DNA from: an uncultured Nitrosomonas sp.
Lineage (GTDB): Bacteria; Pseudomonadota; Gammaproteobacteria; Burkholderiales; Nitrosomonadaceae
Reading direction: 5' to 3'
DNA length: 64,000 bases
Assembly (NCBI GenBank): GCA_902826115.1
Contig: CADEDO010000002.1
Span: 62,001-126,000 of the forward strand
The position numbers and the translations under genes are program-made. The notes beneath the pieces are model-generated. The model was not told the origin of the DNA. It was given only the letters and a program-made list of their open reading frames with translations, and ran no database searches. This document shows, in pieces, positions 10,250 to 20,045 of this stretch (position 1 is the first letter of the stretch; each line of letters opens with the position of its first letter).

Positions 10250-11236
10250 ATGAAACCGCCTATTCGTATTGCCGTCACCGGCGCAACAGGACAGATTTGC
10301 TATAGCTTGCTATACCGTATTGCAGCGGGCGAAATGCTTGGCAAAGACCAGCCGATTATCCTGCAGCTTCACGATATCACTGATGCACAGCCATTTTTCG
10401 ATGCTATTGTCATGGAGCTGTATGACTGTGCTTTTCCGCTATTAACAAAAATCGTCACCACTGATAACCCAGAAGTTGCATTTGATAGTGTGGATATCGC
10501 ATTATTGGTGGGCGCGCGCCCACGCGGTGAAAACATGGAACGCAAAGATCTTCTGGCAGCCAATGGCCCTATATTCATAGAGCAAGGAAGAGCATTGAAT
10601 TCGGCTGCCAAACGCAATGTCAAGGTGTTGGTGGTTGGCAATCCCGCCAACACGAATGCCTACATTACCTTAAAAAATGCACCAGACCTTGATCCTGCAA
10701 ATTTCTCAGCCATGTTGAGGCTGGATCACAATCGCGCACTGTCTCAGGTCGCCCTCAAACTGCGAGTTCCGGTATCGGATATCAAAAAAATGATCGTCTG
10801 GGGCAATCATTCCAATACGCAATTTCCTGATTTAAGTCATGCTACCGTTGGCAATGACAAAGTTACCTCACTATTGACCGACTTCTCCTGGATCGAGAAT
10901 CACTTTATTCCGACGGTACAAAAACGCGGGACAGCCATCATTGAAGCACGTCGCGGTAAATCGAGCGCTGCCAGTGCGGCTAACGCGATTATCAATCATA
11001 TGCAGGATTGGATTTTTGGCACGGCACAAGATAATTGGGTATCGATGGGAGTACCTTCCAATGGATCCTATGGCATCCCCAGCGGAGTCATCTTTAGCTT
11101 TCCTGTGACCTGCCAGAACGGTCAGTATAAGATTGTTCAGGGACTGGAGCAAAGTGCTTCAGACAAAGAAAAAATGCAAAAAAGCTATCAGGAGTTAATT
11201 TCCGAGCAAGAAGCCATCAAGCATCTTCTGAAATAA
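10250..11236 (+). CDS. mdh: malate dehydrogenase
   Basis: NAD-dependent interconversion of malate and oxaloacetate in the citric acid cycle. The chosen ATG gives 328 aa, the normal size of the proteobacterial enzyme; an upstream in-frame start at 10163 would add 29 unrelated residues and overlap the promoter. GAGGA lies about 9 bp before the ATG. GATGQI (11-16) is the dinucleotide-binding loop, GARPRG (88-93) the active-site loop, GNPANTNA (130-137) and LDHNRA (158-163) substrate-binding segments, and WGNHS has the catalytic His187. Small deviations from usual sequences are GQICYS for GQIGYS and MELYDC for MELDDC. Confidence 0.95.
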   Translation: MKPPIRIAVTGATGQICYSLLYRIAAGEMLGKDQPIILQLHDITDAQPFFDAIVMELYDCAFPLLTKIVTTDNPEVAFDSVDIALLVGARPRGENMERKDLLAANGPIFIEQGRALNSAAKRNVKVLVVGNPANTNAYITLKNAPDLDPANFSAMLRLDHNRALSQVALKLRVPVSDIKKMIVWGNHSNTQFPDLSHATVGNDKVTSLLTDFSWIENHFIPTVQKRGTAIIEARRGKSSAASAANAIINHMQDWIFGTAQDNWVSMGVPSNGSYGIPSGVIFSFPVTCQNGQYKIVQGLEQSASDKEKMQKSYQELISEQEAIKHLLK

Positions 11237-11279
11237 ATTAGAAGAAACGCAATACTGTCCTAGCAATAATCAGACTAAA

Positions 11280-12554
11280 CTATTGAGTCCGTGCACTGGC
11301 CGCTTCACGGATAGCCAGCAACAATGCTGCATCCAGATGACCATCTGCGATCCGTTGTGTCTTTTGCTGAAAACGGCTGATTGCCTGACGAGTAACCGAC
11401 CCCAACACGCCATCAGCTTCTCCCGCATCTATGCCCAATGTCGATAAATCCTCCTGCAATTGACGCACTTGCTCTCGGGTGATCTTCACTGTATCAACTT
11501 GCGGTGTACGCTGTAATGCGGCTGCGCCTGCTATGCGATCCGCCAAATGCCCCACTGACAAGGCATAAAACTCAGACCGATTCCAACGCATGATGATATA
11601 AAAATTTTTGGTGACCAAAAAAGCCGGCCCTTGATGGCCCGCAGGAACCAATAATGCTGCTTTTTGTTCGGTCGGCGCCAATATTGCCCCAGAAGCCGTA
11701 GTAACGCCCAGATTTGCCCACTCAACATGACTCAACATCTGATCCCGGCCAGCCAATGAATAATCAAATGAGGATGGCAACCGAACCTCTTGCCCCCAGC
11801 TTAAGCCAGCAATCCAACCCAATTGCCGCAAGAAATTTGCCGCTGATCCCATGGCATCCGGGATACTGCCCCAAAGATCACGACGCCCGTCGCCATCGAC
11901 ATCTTTGGCATAACGTATAAAAGTAGAAGGCATAAATTGCATGTGCCCCATGGCACCGGCCCAAGAACCGATCATTCGCTCAGGAGAAATATCTCCTGCA
12001 TCGAGAATGCGCATTGCATTTAGCAATTCCTGAGTAAAAAAAGTACTGCGACGCGGATCACAGGCAAGCGTTGCTAATGAATCAGGCACCGACCAGTCAC
12101 CAAAATAGCCGCCATAATTGGTTTCCAAACCCCAGAATGCCACCAGATACTGAGCCGGAATGCCTGTTTCCTGCTGAATCTGATTCAATAGAGCACGATG
12201 CTTAGCCAGCAATTCACGTCCGCGTTGAACGCGCTCATCATTGATACGTGTGTTAAAGTAATTGGCAAACGTTTGTGTAAATTCGGGCTGACGCCGATCC
12301 AACTCAATAACCCGTTGGATATATTTAACTTTGCTTAATATTTGGTGAACGGTTTTATCGGAAATACCTTCGGATCTCGCTTGCAATTCAATTCGCGATA
12401 TACACTCGCTAAAATGAGGATTATTCGCCTGAGCCTGTACTGGCACCATCCAGCCGGTAAACGCCAGAAAGCCAGAAAAAAGGCATCGATAACTTAATCG
12501 ATGCAATATGGAAAGTTTAATTTTTGGAGAATAGCTTGAAACAAGCGCTTGCAT
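11280..12554 (-). CDS. mltB: MltB-type lytic murein transglycosylase
   Basis: Cleaves the MurNAc-GlcNAc bond of peptidoglycan with formation of 1,6-anhydroMurNAc. The chosen ATG (4 bp after the fur stop codon) gives 424 aa. A hydrophobic signal segment lies at about 20-42, ending VQAQA. The SLT_2 domain follows, with GLETNYGGYFGDW holding the catalytic Glu, then SWAGAMGHMQFMPSTF. A C-terminal peptidoglycan-binding helical domain covers about 360-420. An upstream frame would overlap fur by 89 bp and was rejected. Coupling to the end of fur is unusual. Confidence 0.9.
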   Translation of the reverse strand: MQALVSSYSPKIKLSILHRLSYRCLFSGFLAFTGWMVPVQAQANNPHFSECISRIELQARSEGISDKTVHQILSKVKYIQRVIELDRRQPEFTQTFANYFNTRINDERVQRGRELLAKHRALLNQIQQETGIPAQYLVAFWGLETNYGGYFGDWSVPDSLATLACDPRRSTFFTQELLNAMRILDAGDISPERMIGSWAGAMGHMQFMPSTFIRYAKDVDGDGRRDLWGSIPDAMGSAANFLRQLGWIAGLSWGQEVRLPSSFDYSLAGRDQMLSHVEWANLGVTTASGAILAPTEQKAALLVPAGHQGPAFLVTKNFYIIMRWNRSEFYALSVGHLADRIAGAAALQRTPQVDTVKITREQVRQLQEDLSTLGIDAGEADGVLGSVTRQAISRFQQKTQRIADGHLDAALLLAIREAASARTQ

Positions 12555-12558
12555 ATCG

Positions 12559-12999
12559 TTATTTTCGATGCGGGCAAGCCGGTTTAGTGCAATCCGCATA
12601 GAGTGACAATGAATGTTCCTGAAGTGTAAAACCTCGGTCTTTGGCAATCGCTATCTGACGCTTCTCAATTTCCGAATCATAAAACTCTTCCACACGACCA
12701 CACTGCAAGCACACTAAATGATCATGGTGACCATCACCTTTGAGTTCAAAAACTGCCTTACCGCTTTCGAAGTGGTGCCGTTCCAGCAGACCAGCTTGTT
12801 CAAATTGCGTCAGAACGCGATAGACAGTGGCTAGCCCAATGTCTTCACCTTCACTCAGAAGCTCTTTATAAACATCTTCAGCGGACAAATGACGTACACT
12901 GCTCTGCTCAAACAAATTCAATATTTTGAGTCGAGGTAAAGTTGTTTTAAGTCCGATATTTTTGAGGTCTATGCTTTTCAGATCGCCCGAGTTATTCAT
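12559..12999 (-). CDS. fur: ferric uptake regulator
   Basis: A metal-dependent repressor of iron genes, 146 aa. The N-terminal winged helix includes [15 protein letters not shown] (57-71). The metal/dimer part has HHDHLVC (91-97), CLQCG (97-101) and a C-terminal Cys pair at 137 and 142, so both the regulatory and the structural zinc sites appear intact. It is divergent from bamE, the usual fur-omlA arrangement in beta- and gammaproteobacteria. The N-terminus contains a small repeat of the form [10 protein letters not shown]. The lytic transglycosylase begins almost at its stop codon. Confidence 0.95.
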   Translation of the reverse strand: MNNSGDLKSIDLKNIGLKTTLPRLKILNLFEQSSVRHLSAEDVYKELLSEGEDIGLATVYRVLTQFEQAGLLERHHFESGKAVFELKGDGHHDHLVCLQCGRVEEFYDSEIEKRQIAIAKDRGFTLQEHSLSLYADCTKPACPHRK

Positions 13000-13076
13000 G
13001 GTTATCTCTGTTCAGAAAATAATTTGCTGTATCATATAGTGCTATGCACACTTTGGAAACACATAATATCAATAAA

Positions 13077-13478
13077 ATGGTTGCAAAAACTTTCACACTG
13101 CTGGTTTTGCTAGTACTTGCAGGGTGCTCATTGGTTCCTCACGTGTTATATCGAATTGATGTACAACAAGGCAATGTGGTCACCGATGAAATGGTAGAAA
13201 AACTAAAACCGGGCATGACTAAGTCACAGGTATTATTCGTGATGGGTTCGCCATTGATTATAGATGCTTTTCGCGATAATCGCTGGGATTACGTCTATTT
13301 GTTTCATAAACGCGGTGATTTGGTCGAACAAAAGCGATTGACCATCTTTTTTGATGGCGACCGGCTAGCCAATATCGAAAACTATCTGCAATTCTCCAAA
13401 GAACCTGTTGAATCCAAGCCTGCTGCAACCAGCCCCGATAAAAAAGAAGACAACACTGAAGATAAAGAATCCAAATAA
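13077..13478 (+). CDS. bamE: outer membrane assembly lipoprotein BamE (OmlA/SmpA)
   Basis: A small lipoprotein of the BAM complex that inserts outer-membrane beta-barrels. The chosen start gives MVAKTFTLLVLLVLAGC, a compact lipoprotein signal with lipobox LAGC, and 133 aa. An upstream in-frame ATG at 13044 would add 11 residues including acidic ones, which is less suitable for a signal. The domain carries IDVQQGNVVTDEMVEKLKPG and the GSPLI segment typical of SmpA/OmlA. Neither start has a Shine-Dalgarno sequence. It is divergent from fur, and the C-terminus is a charged Lys/Glu tail. Confidence 0.9.
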   Translation: MVAKTFTLLVLLVLAGCSLVPHVLYRIDVQQGNVVTDEMVEKLKPGMTKSQVLFVMGSPLIIDAFRDNRWDYVYLFHKRGDLVEQKRLTIFFDGDRLANIENYLQFSKEPVESKPAATSPDKKEDNTEDKESK

Positions 13479-13509
13479 TTAAATTGTTCATATCCTATGG
13501 GATATTTAA

Positions 13510-14340
<831 letters not shown>

Positions 14341-14363
14341 TATCCCTATCCTAACAGCACAGC

Positions 14364-15167
14364 ATGGCAACTTATGCAATCGGTGACCTCCAGGGTTGCT
14401 TTAACGCATTCCAGAAACTGATTGATTTCATTCAATTTGATCCCACACAGGATAAATTGTGGCTGGTTGGCGATATTGTCAATCGCGGACCTGATTCTTT
14501 ATCGCTATTACGCACCATCAAGCAAGCTGGCGATGCCATGGTCATGGTGCTCGGCAATCATGATTTGCATTTATTGATGGTTGCCGCAGGCATTGCCAAA
14601 GTCCATCGCAGTGACACGCTGCAACCTATTTTGGATGCGCCCGATCGGGATGAATTACTGCATTGGCTGCGCCAACAAAAATTATTTCACTCTGCCGGCC
14701 CCTATGCCATGGTCCATGCAGGTTTACTACCCTCCTGGTCAATCACACAAGCCGGCCAATTAGCGCACGAAGTTGAGAATGCTTTGCGCCAAGACAATTA
14801 TCCGGAGTCATTTGCCCATATGTACGGCAACGATCCCCACTACTGGCGGGATGGCTGGACTGGCTATCAACGCTTGCGGGTCATCATCAACGCAATGACA
14901 CGGATGCGCATATGCACTCCGGAAGGCGTAATGAATTTTGCGTTCAAAGGTGACCCACAATCCATTCCAACGGGCTATTTGCCCTGGTTTAGCTTACCCC
15001 AGCGAGCCAGCCAAGAAACCACCCTCATTTGCGGTCATTGGTCTGCATTGGGGTTGTATGTCACCGACAATTTGATTGCACTGGACAGCGGATGCGTTTG
15101 GGGCGGGCAATTGAGTGCTATTCGTCTGGAAGATCGACAAATTTTCCAGATCCCTTGTAAGGGATAG
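14364..15167 (+). CDS. apaH: bis(5'-nucleosyl)-tetraphosphatase (symmetrical)
   Basis: A metallophosphatase that splits Ap4A into two ADP and also acts on Np4-capped RNA in enterobacteria. The 267-aa protein shows the PPP-family metal motifs: GDLQGC (7-12), GDIVNRGPDS (about 37-46) and GNHD (about 66-69). The 3' end overlaps the convergent acyltransferase by 50 bp; both frames look genuine at their ends. It probably shares a transcript with dapB. Confidence 0.95.
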   Translation: MATYAIGDLQGCFNAFQKLIDFIQFDPTQDKLWLVGDIVNRGPDSLSLLRTIKQAGDAMVMVLGNHDLHLLMVAAGIAKVHRSDTLQPILDAPDRDELLHWLRQQKLFHSAGPYAMVHAGLLPSWSITQAGQLAHEVENALRQDNYPESFAHMYGNDPHYWRDGWTGYQRLRVIINAMTRMRICTPEGVMNFAFKGDPQSIPTGYLPWFSLPQRASQETTLICGHWSALGLYVTDNLIALDSGCVWGGQLSAIRLEDRQIFQIPCKG

Positions 15168-15912
15168 GCAGCGATAACGTTTGTGCAATTGCGTGCTCAG
15201 ACAGACGCGCCAGTTCACGTCGATTCTTCATGCCACATTGAATGGGCTCGTTAAAGGTCAACTCAACATCAATACGCGTCTGACTCAGTATTTTTTGTAG
15301 CGACAACACCAAAGACGAATCGATATAAGCGGCCTCCTGACAAACATCTCCCGTCGAATCTCGATAACTGATAGCCACTGGATAAAGCAGCGCATCCGCA
15401 GTAACCGCTGACTGCAATAGCGATGCGTGAAAATGATTTAATTGCGTGCCGTCGGCAGTAGTTCCCTCCGGAAAAACTGTCACGCGTTCGCCCTTTTCCA
15501 ATACTTCGGTGATCTGCTGATTGATTCGCAGCGTATCGCTCCGCTTTGCACGCTCAATGAATAATGTGCCGGCATTACGACTCAACAAACCCAATACCGG
15601 CCAATGGCTGATTTCCGCTTTGGCCACAAAACGCGTCGGACAAGCCGCCATCAACACACACACATCCAACCAGGAAACATGATTGGCAGCAAACAGTGCA
15701 CGCGGAATTTCATGACCTGGTGAATGGCCGTGACAATGCAGTTTAATATTGAGTATCGCCAATACACCGACCGACCAATTTTGCATCATGCGGCGCTGAA
15801 TATTGTGCGGAAAATACGGATAAACGATGGATTGCAACAAACCGGAAACAACATGTATCAATAAGTGCGTTAATCGCATAATGCGCAACAGCGCAGGAGT
15901 CAGTGTTTGCAT
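15118..15912 (-). CDS. 1-acyl-sn-glycerol-3-phosphate acyltransferase
   Basis: A PlsC-type membrane-associated acyltransferase that makes phosphatidic acid from lysophosphatidic acid. Of 264 aa, the first 45 include a hydrophobic anchor. NHVSWLD at about 77-83 is the HX4D catalytic motif, and FPEGTTADG at about 147-155 binds glycerophosphate. The C-terminal 16 codons overlap the end of convergent apaH. Whether it is the main PlsC or a paralogue such as an ornithine-lipid OlsA type cannot be told from the sequence. Confidence 0.87.
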   Translation of the reverse strand: MQTLTPALLRIMRLTHLLIHVVSGLLQSIVYPYFPHNIQRRMMQNWSVGVLAILNIKLHCHGHSPGHEIPRALFAANHVSWLDVCVLMAACPTRFVAKAEISHWPVLGLLSRNAGTLFIERAKRSDTLRINQQITEVLEKGERVTVFPEGTTADGTQLNHFHASLLQSAVTADALLYPVAISYRDSTGDVCQEAAYIDSSLVLSLQKILSQTRIDVELTFNEPIQCGMKNRRELARLSEHAIAQTLSLPIPYKGSGKFVDLPDE

Positions 15913-16487
15913 GTAGTGGATTGGGTCATTAACTATTAATCATTTCAACCATAAACCATGGTGATTACATTTTGTGTGTCAATTTAGCTGAATTTTATAT
16001 GCACAAACAATTTATCAGCAAAAGGGACCATGCGCTATGTAATCATGCATGCAAAACATTCAGTGCGACAGGCTCGCGCATACAATGCTAGAATGCGGCG
16101 CTATTCCGATCTGCATTTTTCTCCGTTTTCCCCTCCAAATAATTTGATTCGGCTTATCAGGAGCTTGAGGTTTATTTATTCATGCAAATGATTAAAAGTC
16201 ATCATTAACCTCGTGTATAAAAGGATAATTCTTACAAGAATTATTTTGGATTAGTGTACAATACCGGCACATCAAAGCATCGGTAACATCTGGGTATGCA
16301 ATTTATCTATTTAAATTATTTTCCATTCAAATAATTATCGATGATTCTTCTGAAATCACTATCATTCGATGTCAGGAAAACATCATTAAGCTATTGAATT
16401 ATTTTCGACTATTGATTTTCTATTAGAAAACCAGTGCCAGGATTAAAAATAATTTTAAAAGACCTACCAAATTGGAGAGAAAAAACA
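15913..16487. other. 575-bp intergenic region with a palindrome near the pbpG promoter
   Basis: No convincing gene in either strand. It contains a perfect 9+2+9 palindrome, ATAATTCTT-AC-AAGAATTAT at 16225-16244. Shortly after is TACAAT at 16257-16262, which could be a -10 box (TTACAA at 16232 as -35 would leave a long 19-bp spacer). A second possible start signal, TACAAT/TAGAAT, lies near 16083-16093. A short regulatory RNA cannot be excluded. Confidence 0.35.
16225..16244. promoter_or_regulatory. 20-bp perfect palindrome, candidate operator
   Basis: Arms of 9 bp with a 2-bp centre. It overlaps a possible -35 region and sits 13 bp before a TACAAT -10-like box, about 240 bp upstream of the PBP7-type endopeptidase. 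The placement suggests a dimeric repressor or activator site. It is only partly similar to a Fur box and I do not recognise the regulator. Confidence 0.35.
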
Positions 16488-17315
16488 ATGAAACAAGCCA
16501 TCCTCTTATTTTGCATCCTATTTCTTGCTACCCAAGTCGCCTTTGCACAAAAAAATAACCTTGATGTCAAATCGGAAGCCGCGATGGTATTTAATGCCCA
16601 AAATGATCGCGTCATTTATGACAAGAATGCAGACAAGGTCATGCCGATTGCCTCGATCACCAAATTGATGACCGCCATGGTCACGTTGGATGCGCGCCTA
16701 TCGCCGAATGAGAGAATCACGATTACACAGGCCGATGTCGACAAATTAAAACGCACATCTTCCCGCTTGCCCGTAGGCAGCAGCTATCCGCGCCATGAAT
16801 TATTACGCCTCGCGCTGATGTCTTCCGAGAATCGCGCAGCCGCTGCGCTGGGCCGCACTTATCCCGGCGGCATCAATGCATTCGTCGCTGCAATGAATCA
16901 AAAAGCCCGGAAGATTGGCATGACGAACAGTCGATTTGTCGATTCCTCCGGCTTGAATAGTAACAACGTGGCTACCGCACGGGATCTGGCAAAAATGGTC
17001 ACCGCTTCCAACAATTATGCCGCCATTCGTGAATTTTCAACCACTTCCAAGCATTTCGTATCGCCTGGCAATAAACGCGGACCATTGCAGTATGTCAATT
17101 CCAACAGTTTGGTACGCAACCAGGATTGGGCCATTAATGTATCCAAAACCGGCTATTTGAATGAAGCCGGGCGCTGTTTAGTCATGCAAGCCAAAATTTC
17201 AGGACAGCCGGTAGTAATTGTGCTGCTGAACTCATGGGGCAAGAATACCCGTATCGGCGATGCCAATCGCGTTAAAAAATGGATCGAAAACACCCAAGGT
17301 CGCCGGCAAGCCTAA
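16488..17315 (+). CDS. pbpG: D-alanyl-D-alanine endopeptidase (PBP7 type)
   Basis: A low-molecular-weight penicillin-binding protein that cuts peptide crosslinks in the periplasm. The start at 16488 is preceded by TTGGAGAG and gives a clean signal peptide (1-20, ending AFA); an upstream in-frame ATG would add 18 residues. The serine motifs are SITK (56-59), SEN within SSENRAAAALG, and KTG in SKTGYLNEAGR. At 275 aa it lacks the C-terminal domain of PBP5-type carboxypeptidases, which points to PBP7. It converges on the M32 peptidase with only 9 bp between them. Confidence 0.92.
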   Translation: MKQAILLFCILFLATQVAFAQKNNLDVKSEAAMVFNAQNDRVIYDKNADKVMPIASITKLMTAMVTLDARLSPNERITITQADVDKLKRTSSRLPVGSSYPRHELLRLALMSSENRAAAALGRTYPGGINAFVAAMNQKARKIGMTNSRFVDSSGLNSNNVATARDLAKMVTASNNYAAIREFSTTSKHFVSPGNKRGPLQYVNSNSLVRNQDWAINVSKTGYLNEAGRCLVMQAKISGQPVVIVLLNSWGKNTRIGDANRVKKWIENTQGRRQA

Positions 17316-17324
17316 AATCATCCA

Positions 17325-18842
17325 TCAAACGGAAGTCAGCCCATAAATTTCGCTGTATTTATGCTTGAGATGACCAATAAAATGGTCTGGATTCAAAGCT
17401 TCTCCAGTAACCAGTTGAACCAATTCCTGAGGTGTGTATAGCCTGCCCTGACGGTGGATTTTTTCATTCAGCCACTGCTTGATCGGCGCAAAATGGCCAT
17501 TTGAAATATGCTTTTCCGTATCCGGCTGCTCGCGCAGCAAGGTGTTATAGAACTGACAGGCATACATCGCGCCCAAGGTATAAGAAGGAAAATACCCGAA
17601 CGCTCCCCCGCTCCAATGGGAATCCTGTAACACGCCCAACGCATCGTTAGGTGGCTGAATGCCGAGATACTTCATCATCAGTTCATTCCAAATCTCCGGC
17701 AAATCATCGACCCTCATCGAACCATCAAACAAGCCCTTCTCGATTTCATAGCGCAGAATGATATGCAGCGGATAAGTCACTTCGTCCGCTTCCACCCGGA
17801 TAAAATCGGGTTTGCAGGTATTAATCGCGCGATAAAACGAATCCACGCTCGCGTGTTGCAAGTTATCCGGAAATGCCGCGCGGATCGTCTCGAAATAGTG
17901 CTGGCAAAACGGCTTACTCTGCGCAATCATGCGCTCCCAAAATAGCGATTGGGATTCATGGATTCCCATTGTCAGCGATTCCGATACCGGCAAATCCCCC
18001 AGCGCATGCGGGCGTCCCTGCTCATAGAGCGCATGGCCGGTTTCATGAATCACTGCATACAGCGATTCGACAAAATTACTGTCCTTGTAGCGCGTGGTAA
18101 TGCGCACATCGGTCGGATGACTGCCGCCGCAAAATGGATGCACGGACACATCCATGCGCCCCTGGTCAAAATCAAAACCAATGTCGCGGCTGATTTGCCG
18201 AGCCAACGCTTCCTGCTTGTCGCGCGCAAAGTGACCTTGCAGGAAGGAAGTATCCGGTTGCACCGCATGCGCCTGAATGGCATGAATCAACGGAATCAGC
18301 TCTTGTTTGAGTCGCTCGAATATCGGCGTAATCGTTGCCATTGTGGTGCCGCGCTCAAACAGATCGATATTCGCATCGTAAGCACTCAATTCAGGCGACA
18401 CGCACTGCGCCCATTCCTGCTTCAAATCCAGAAAACGCTTGATCACCGGCGCAAAATCGGAGAATTTGTTGTCTTGCCGCGCCGCCACCCAAACCCCATG
18501 CCCACGCGAACCCAATTCAGCCAATTCCTGCACCAGGCGCTTAGGCACTTTCGTTTCCAATTCATAACTGCGCAGCGCCTCGCGGATATTGCAACGCTCA
18601 AATTCATTAAACGCATCCATACCGCTATTAGTCAGCTCAGCCAGACAATCCCCCAGTTGCGGGTCCGTCATGCGCTCATGAATGACGCCAGCCAGCGCTG
18701 AAATCTGCATGGCACGCGCTTCCGCTGCGCCCGCTGGCAGCATGACTTCCTGATCCCAGCCGATCGTGCTCATGACTCCGTTCAAATGGGTAATTTCTTC
18801 CAGTTTATTGACCAAATGCTGATAGTGTCGATTCATATTCAT
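17325..18842 (-). CDS. M32 family metallocarboxypeptidase (Taq type)
   Basis: A zinc carboxypeptidase of 505 aa. IHETGHALYEQG (about 264-275) holds the HEXXH zinc motif with catalytic Glu, and downstream Glu residues in ESLTMGIHESQSLFWE complete the site. The DXRXT-like TDVRITTRY and GXXQDXHW-like LGVLQDSHWSGGAFG signatures of M32 are both visible. It is cytoplasmic (no signal). The substrate is unknown, probably peptide turnover. It is divergent from hemJ. Confidence 0.92.
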   Translation of the reverse strand: MNMNRHYQHLVNKLEEITHLNGVMSTIGWDQEVMLPAGAAEARAMQISALAGVIHERMTDPQLGDCLAELTNSGMDAFNEFERCNIREALRSYELETKVPKRLVQELAELGSRGHGVWVAARQDNKFSDFAPVIKRFLDLKQEWAQCVSPELSAYDANIDLFERGTTMATITPIFERLKQELIPLIHAIQAHAVQPDTSFLQGHFARDKQEALARQISRDIGFDFDQGRMDVSVHPFCGGSHPTDVRITTRYKDSNFVESLYAVIHETGHALYEQGRPHALGDLPVSESLTMGIHESQSLFWERMIAQSKPFCQHYFETIRAAFPDNLQHASVDSFYRAINTCKPDFIRVEADEVTYPLHIILRYEIEKGLFDGSMRVDDLPEIWNELMMKYLGIQPPNDALGVLQDSHWSGGAFGYFPSYTLGAMYACQFYNTLLREQPDTEKHISNGHFAPIKQWLNEKIHRQGRLYTPQELVQLVTGEALNPDHFIGHLKHKYSEIYGLTSV

Positions 18843-18955
18843 TGTCTTTAAAGTAAAGGATTATCTCTGTGCGCGACTCACCTGATCGCAAAGGATGGTG
18901 CTAAAATCACAAGCCTATTATCATAACCACTTTAACACGCACCATTCATACTGCC

Positions 18956-19423
18956 ATGCTCTGGATAAAATCACTGCACATTATTTTCATGGTTACCTGG
19001 TTCGCGGGACTGTTCTACCTGCCGCGCTTATTCGTCTATCACGCCATGTGCGAAGACCAGCCCGGCAAGGAACGCTTCAAGGTCATGGAACGCAAGCTGT
19101 ATTATGGCATCATGACCCCCGGCGCGGTACTGACAGTTGTGTTCGGCGTATGGCTGTGGCTGGGATACGGCTTTTCCGGAAGTTGGTTGCATGCCAAACT
19201 CGCCTTGGTGCTTACTCTGATCGCCTATCATTATTACTGTGGAAAATTTGTCAAAGCGTTTAAAACCGACAGCAACACACATGGCCATGTATTTTACCGC
19301 TGGTTCAATGAATTTCCGGTGCTGGTTTTGTTTGCAGTGGTGATTTTGGTGGTGGTTAAGCCGGATTTGGTTGCGGTGATTTCAGAGTTTTTGAATAGCA
19401 ACAATTTTGATTTCTTCAATTAA
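18956..19423 (+). CDS. hemJ: protoporphyrinogen IX oxidase HemJ-like membrane protein
   Basis: A 155-aa membrane protein with four helices. SLHIIFMVTWFAGLFYLPRL at 5-24 is the hallmark of HemJ, the oxygen-independent oxidase that converts protoporphyrinogen IX to protoporphyrin IX in haem synthesis; the conserved His is in the first helix. Other family segments are KLYYGIMTPGAVLT and WLHAKLALVL. A C-terminal stretch rich in Asn and Phe extends slightly beyond usual homologues. The last 4 bp overlap the convergent gene at 19420. Confidence 0.88.
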   Translation: MLWIKSLHIIFMVTWFAGLFYLPRLFVYHAMCEDQPGKERFKVMERKLYYGIMTPGAVLTVVFGVWLWLGYGFSGSWLHAKLALVLTLIAYHYYCGKFVKAFKTDSNTHGHVFYRWFNEFPVLVLFAVVILVVVKPDLVAVISEFLNSNNFDFFN

Positions 19424-20034
19424 TTTCCAATTCCTTTCAGCTTCTGAAGTGCTTCCATTGCTAAATCCATACGATTTGCTTCGAAAGTAAATTGCTGAAA
19501 TGCCAGAAGCGCGAATATACCAGCAAGCTTAATTACTTCTGCAATCTCTTCAGATGAGAAGTTTGGTTCTATATACGAATCTTTCGAACGGCGTCCAACT
19601 TGTTGCATACCGCCATGTGTGTAGCTATGCATGGCACGCATGCTATTTTTCTTCAAACTAGAAAGCGTCCCATCCTGAAAAGCATCCAACTTTTCAATTG
19701 ACTCAAGTAATTGATAGAAAGATAAATCGAGTTTATCTTTAATGAATTGACTAATCTGATTCTCCGTTGCACAGCGGCGGAGCCAAACACCACGCACAAA
19801 GGTCTCAAAAACTGGACGAACAAGCGCAAAGGCTGATCCATTAAATCTAGATTTAAATAGCATAGCAATACCAATATGATGCTCGATTACAACATCATAG
19901 CAGGAGACGGCAAGTATTATCCTTTGCTCTCGAGGGATATCCAGCCCATTTAAGCGATGAGTAATCCATCCATGTAACTTGAAAGCCTGGATAATGAGGA
20001 TCTTTACATCTGCATCTGAACTTAGATTAGACAT
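19420..20034 (-). CDS. hypothetical protein, DUF6988/DUF5677-like
   Basis: A mostly helical soluble protein of 204 aa. From memory, segments such as RFNGSAFALVRPVFETFVRG and MRAMHSYTHGGMQQVGRR resemble an uncharacterised family recorded as DUF6988; conserved His and Arg residues in these blocks suggest a ligand or catalytic site, but no function is known. The ATG at 20034 is chosen; a TTG at 20049 would overlap the def stop codon. Codon use is visibly more AT-rich than in its neighbours (def, mtnP-like, M32 peptidase), so it may have been acquired by transfer. It lies directly downstream of def. Confidence 0.65.
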   Translation of the reverse strand: MSNLSSDADVKILIIQAFKLHGWITHRLNGLDIPREQRIILAVSCYDVVIEHHIGIAMLFKSRFNGSAFALVRPVFETFVRGVWLRRCATENQISQFIKDKLDLSFYQLLESIEKLDAFQDGTLSSLKKNSMRAMHSYTHGGMQQVGRRSKDSYIEPNFSSEEIAEVIKLAGIFALLAFQQFTFEANRMDLAMEALQKLKGIGN

Positions 20035-20045
20035 AAGGCTTAAAC

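Noticed and set aside
17949-18701. 250-codon plus-strand open frame inside the M32 peptidase gene
   Set aside because: Antisense shadow of a GC-rich gene; Arg/His/Met-rich, no recognisable domain or ribosome site.
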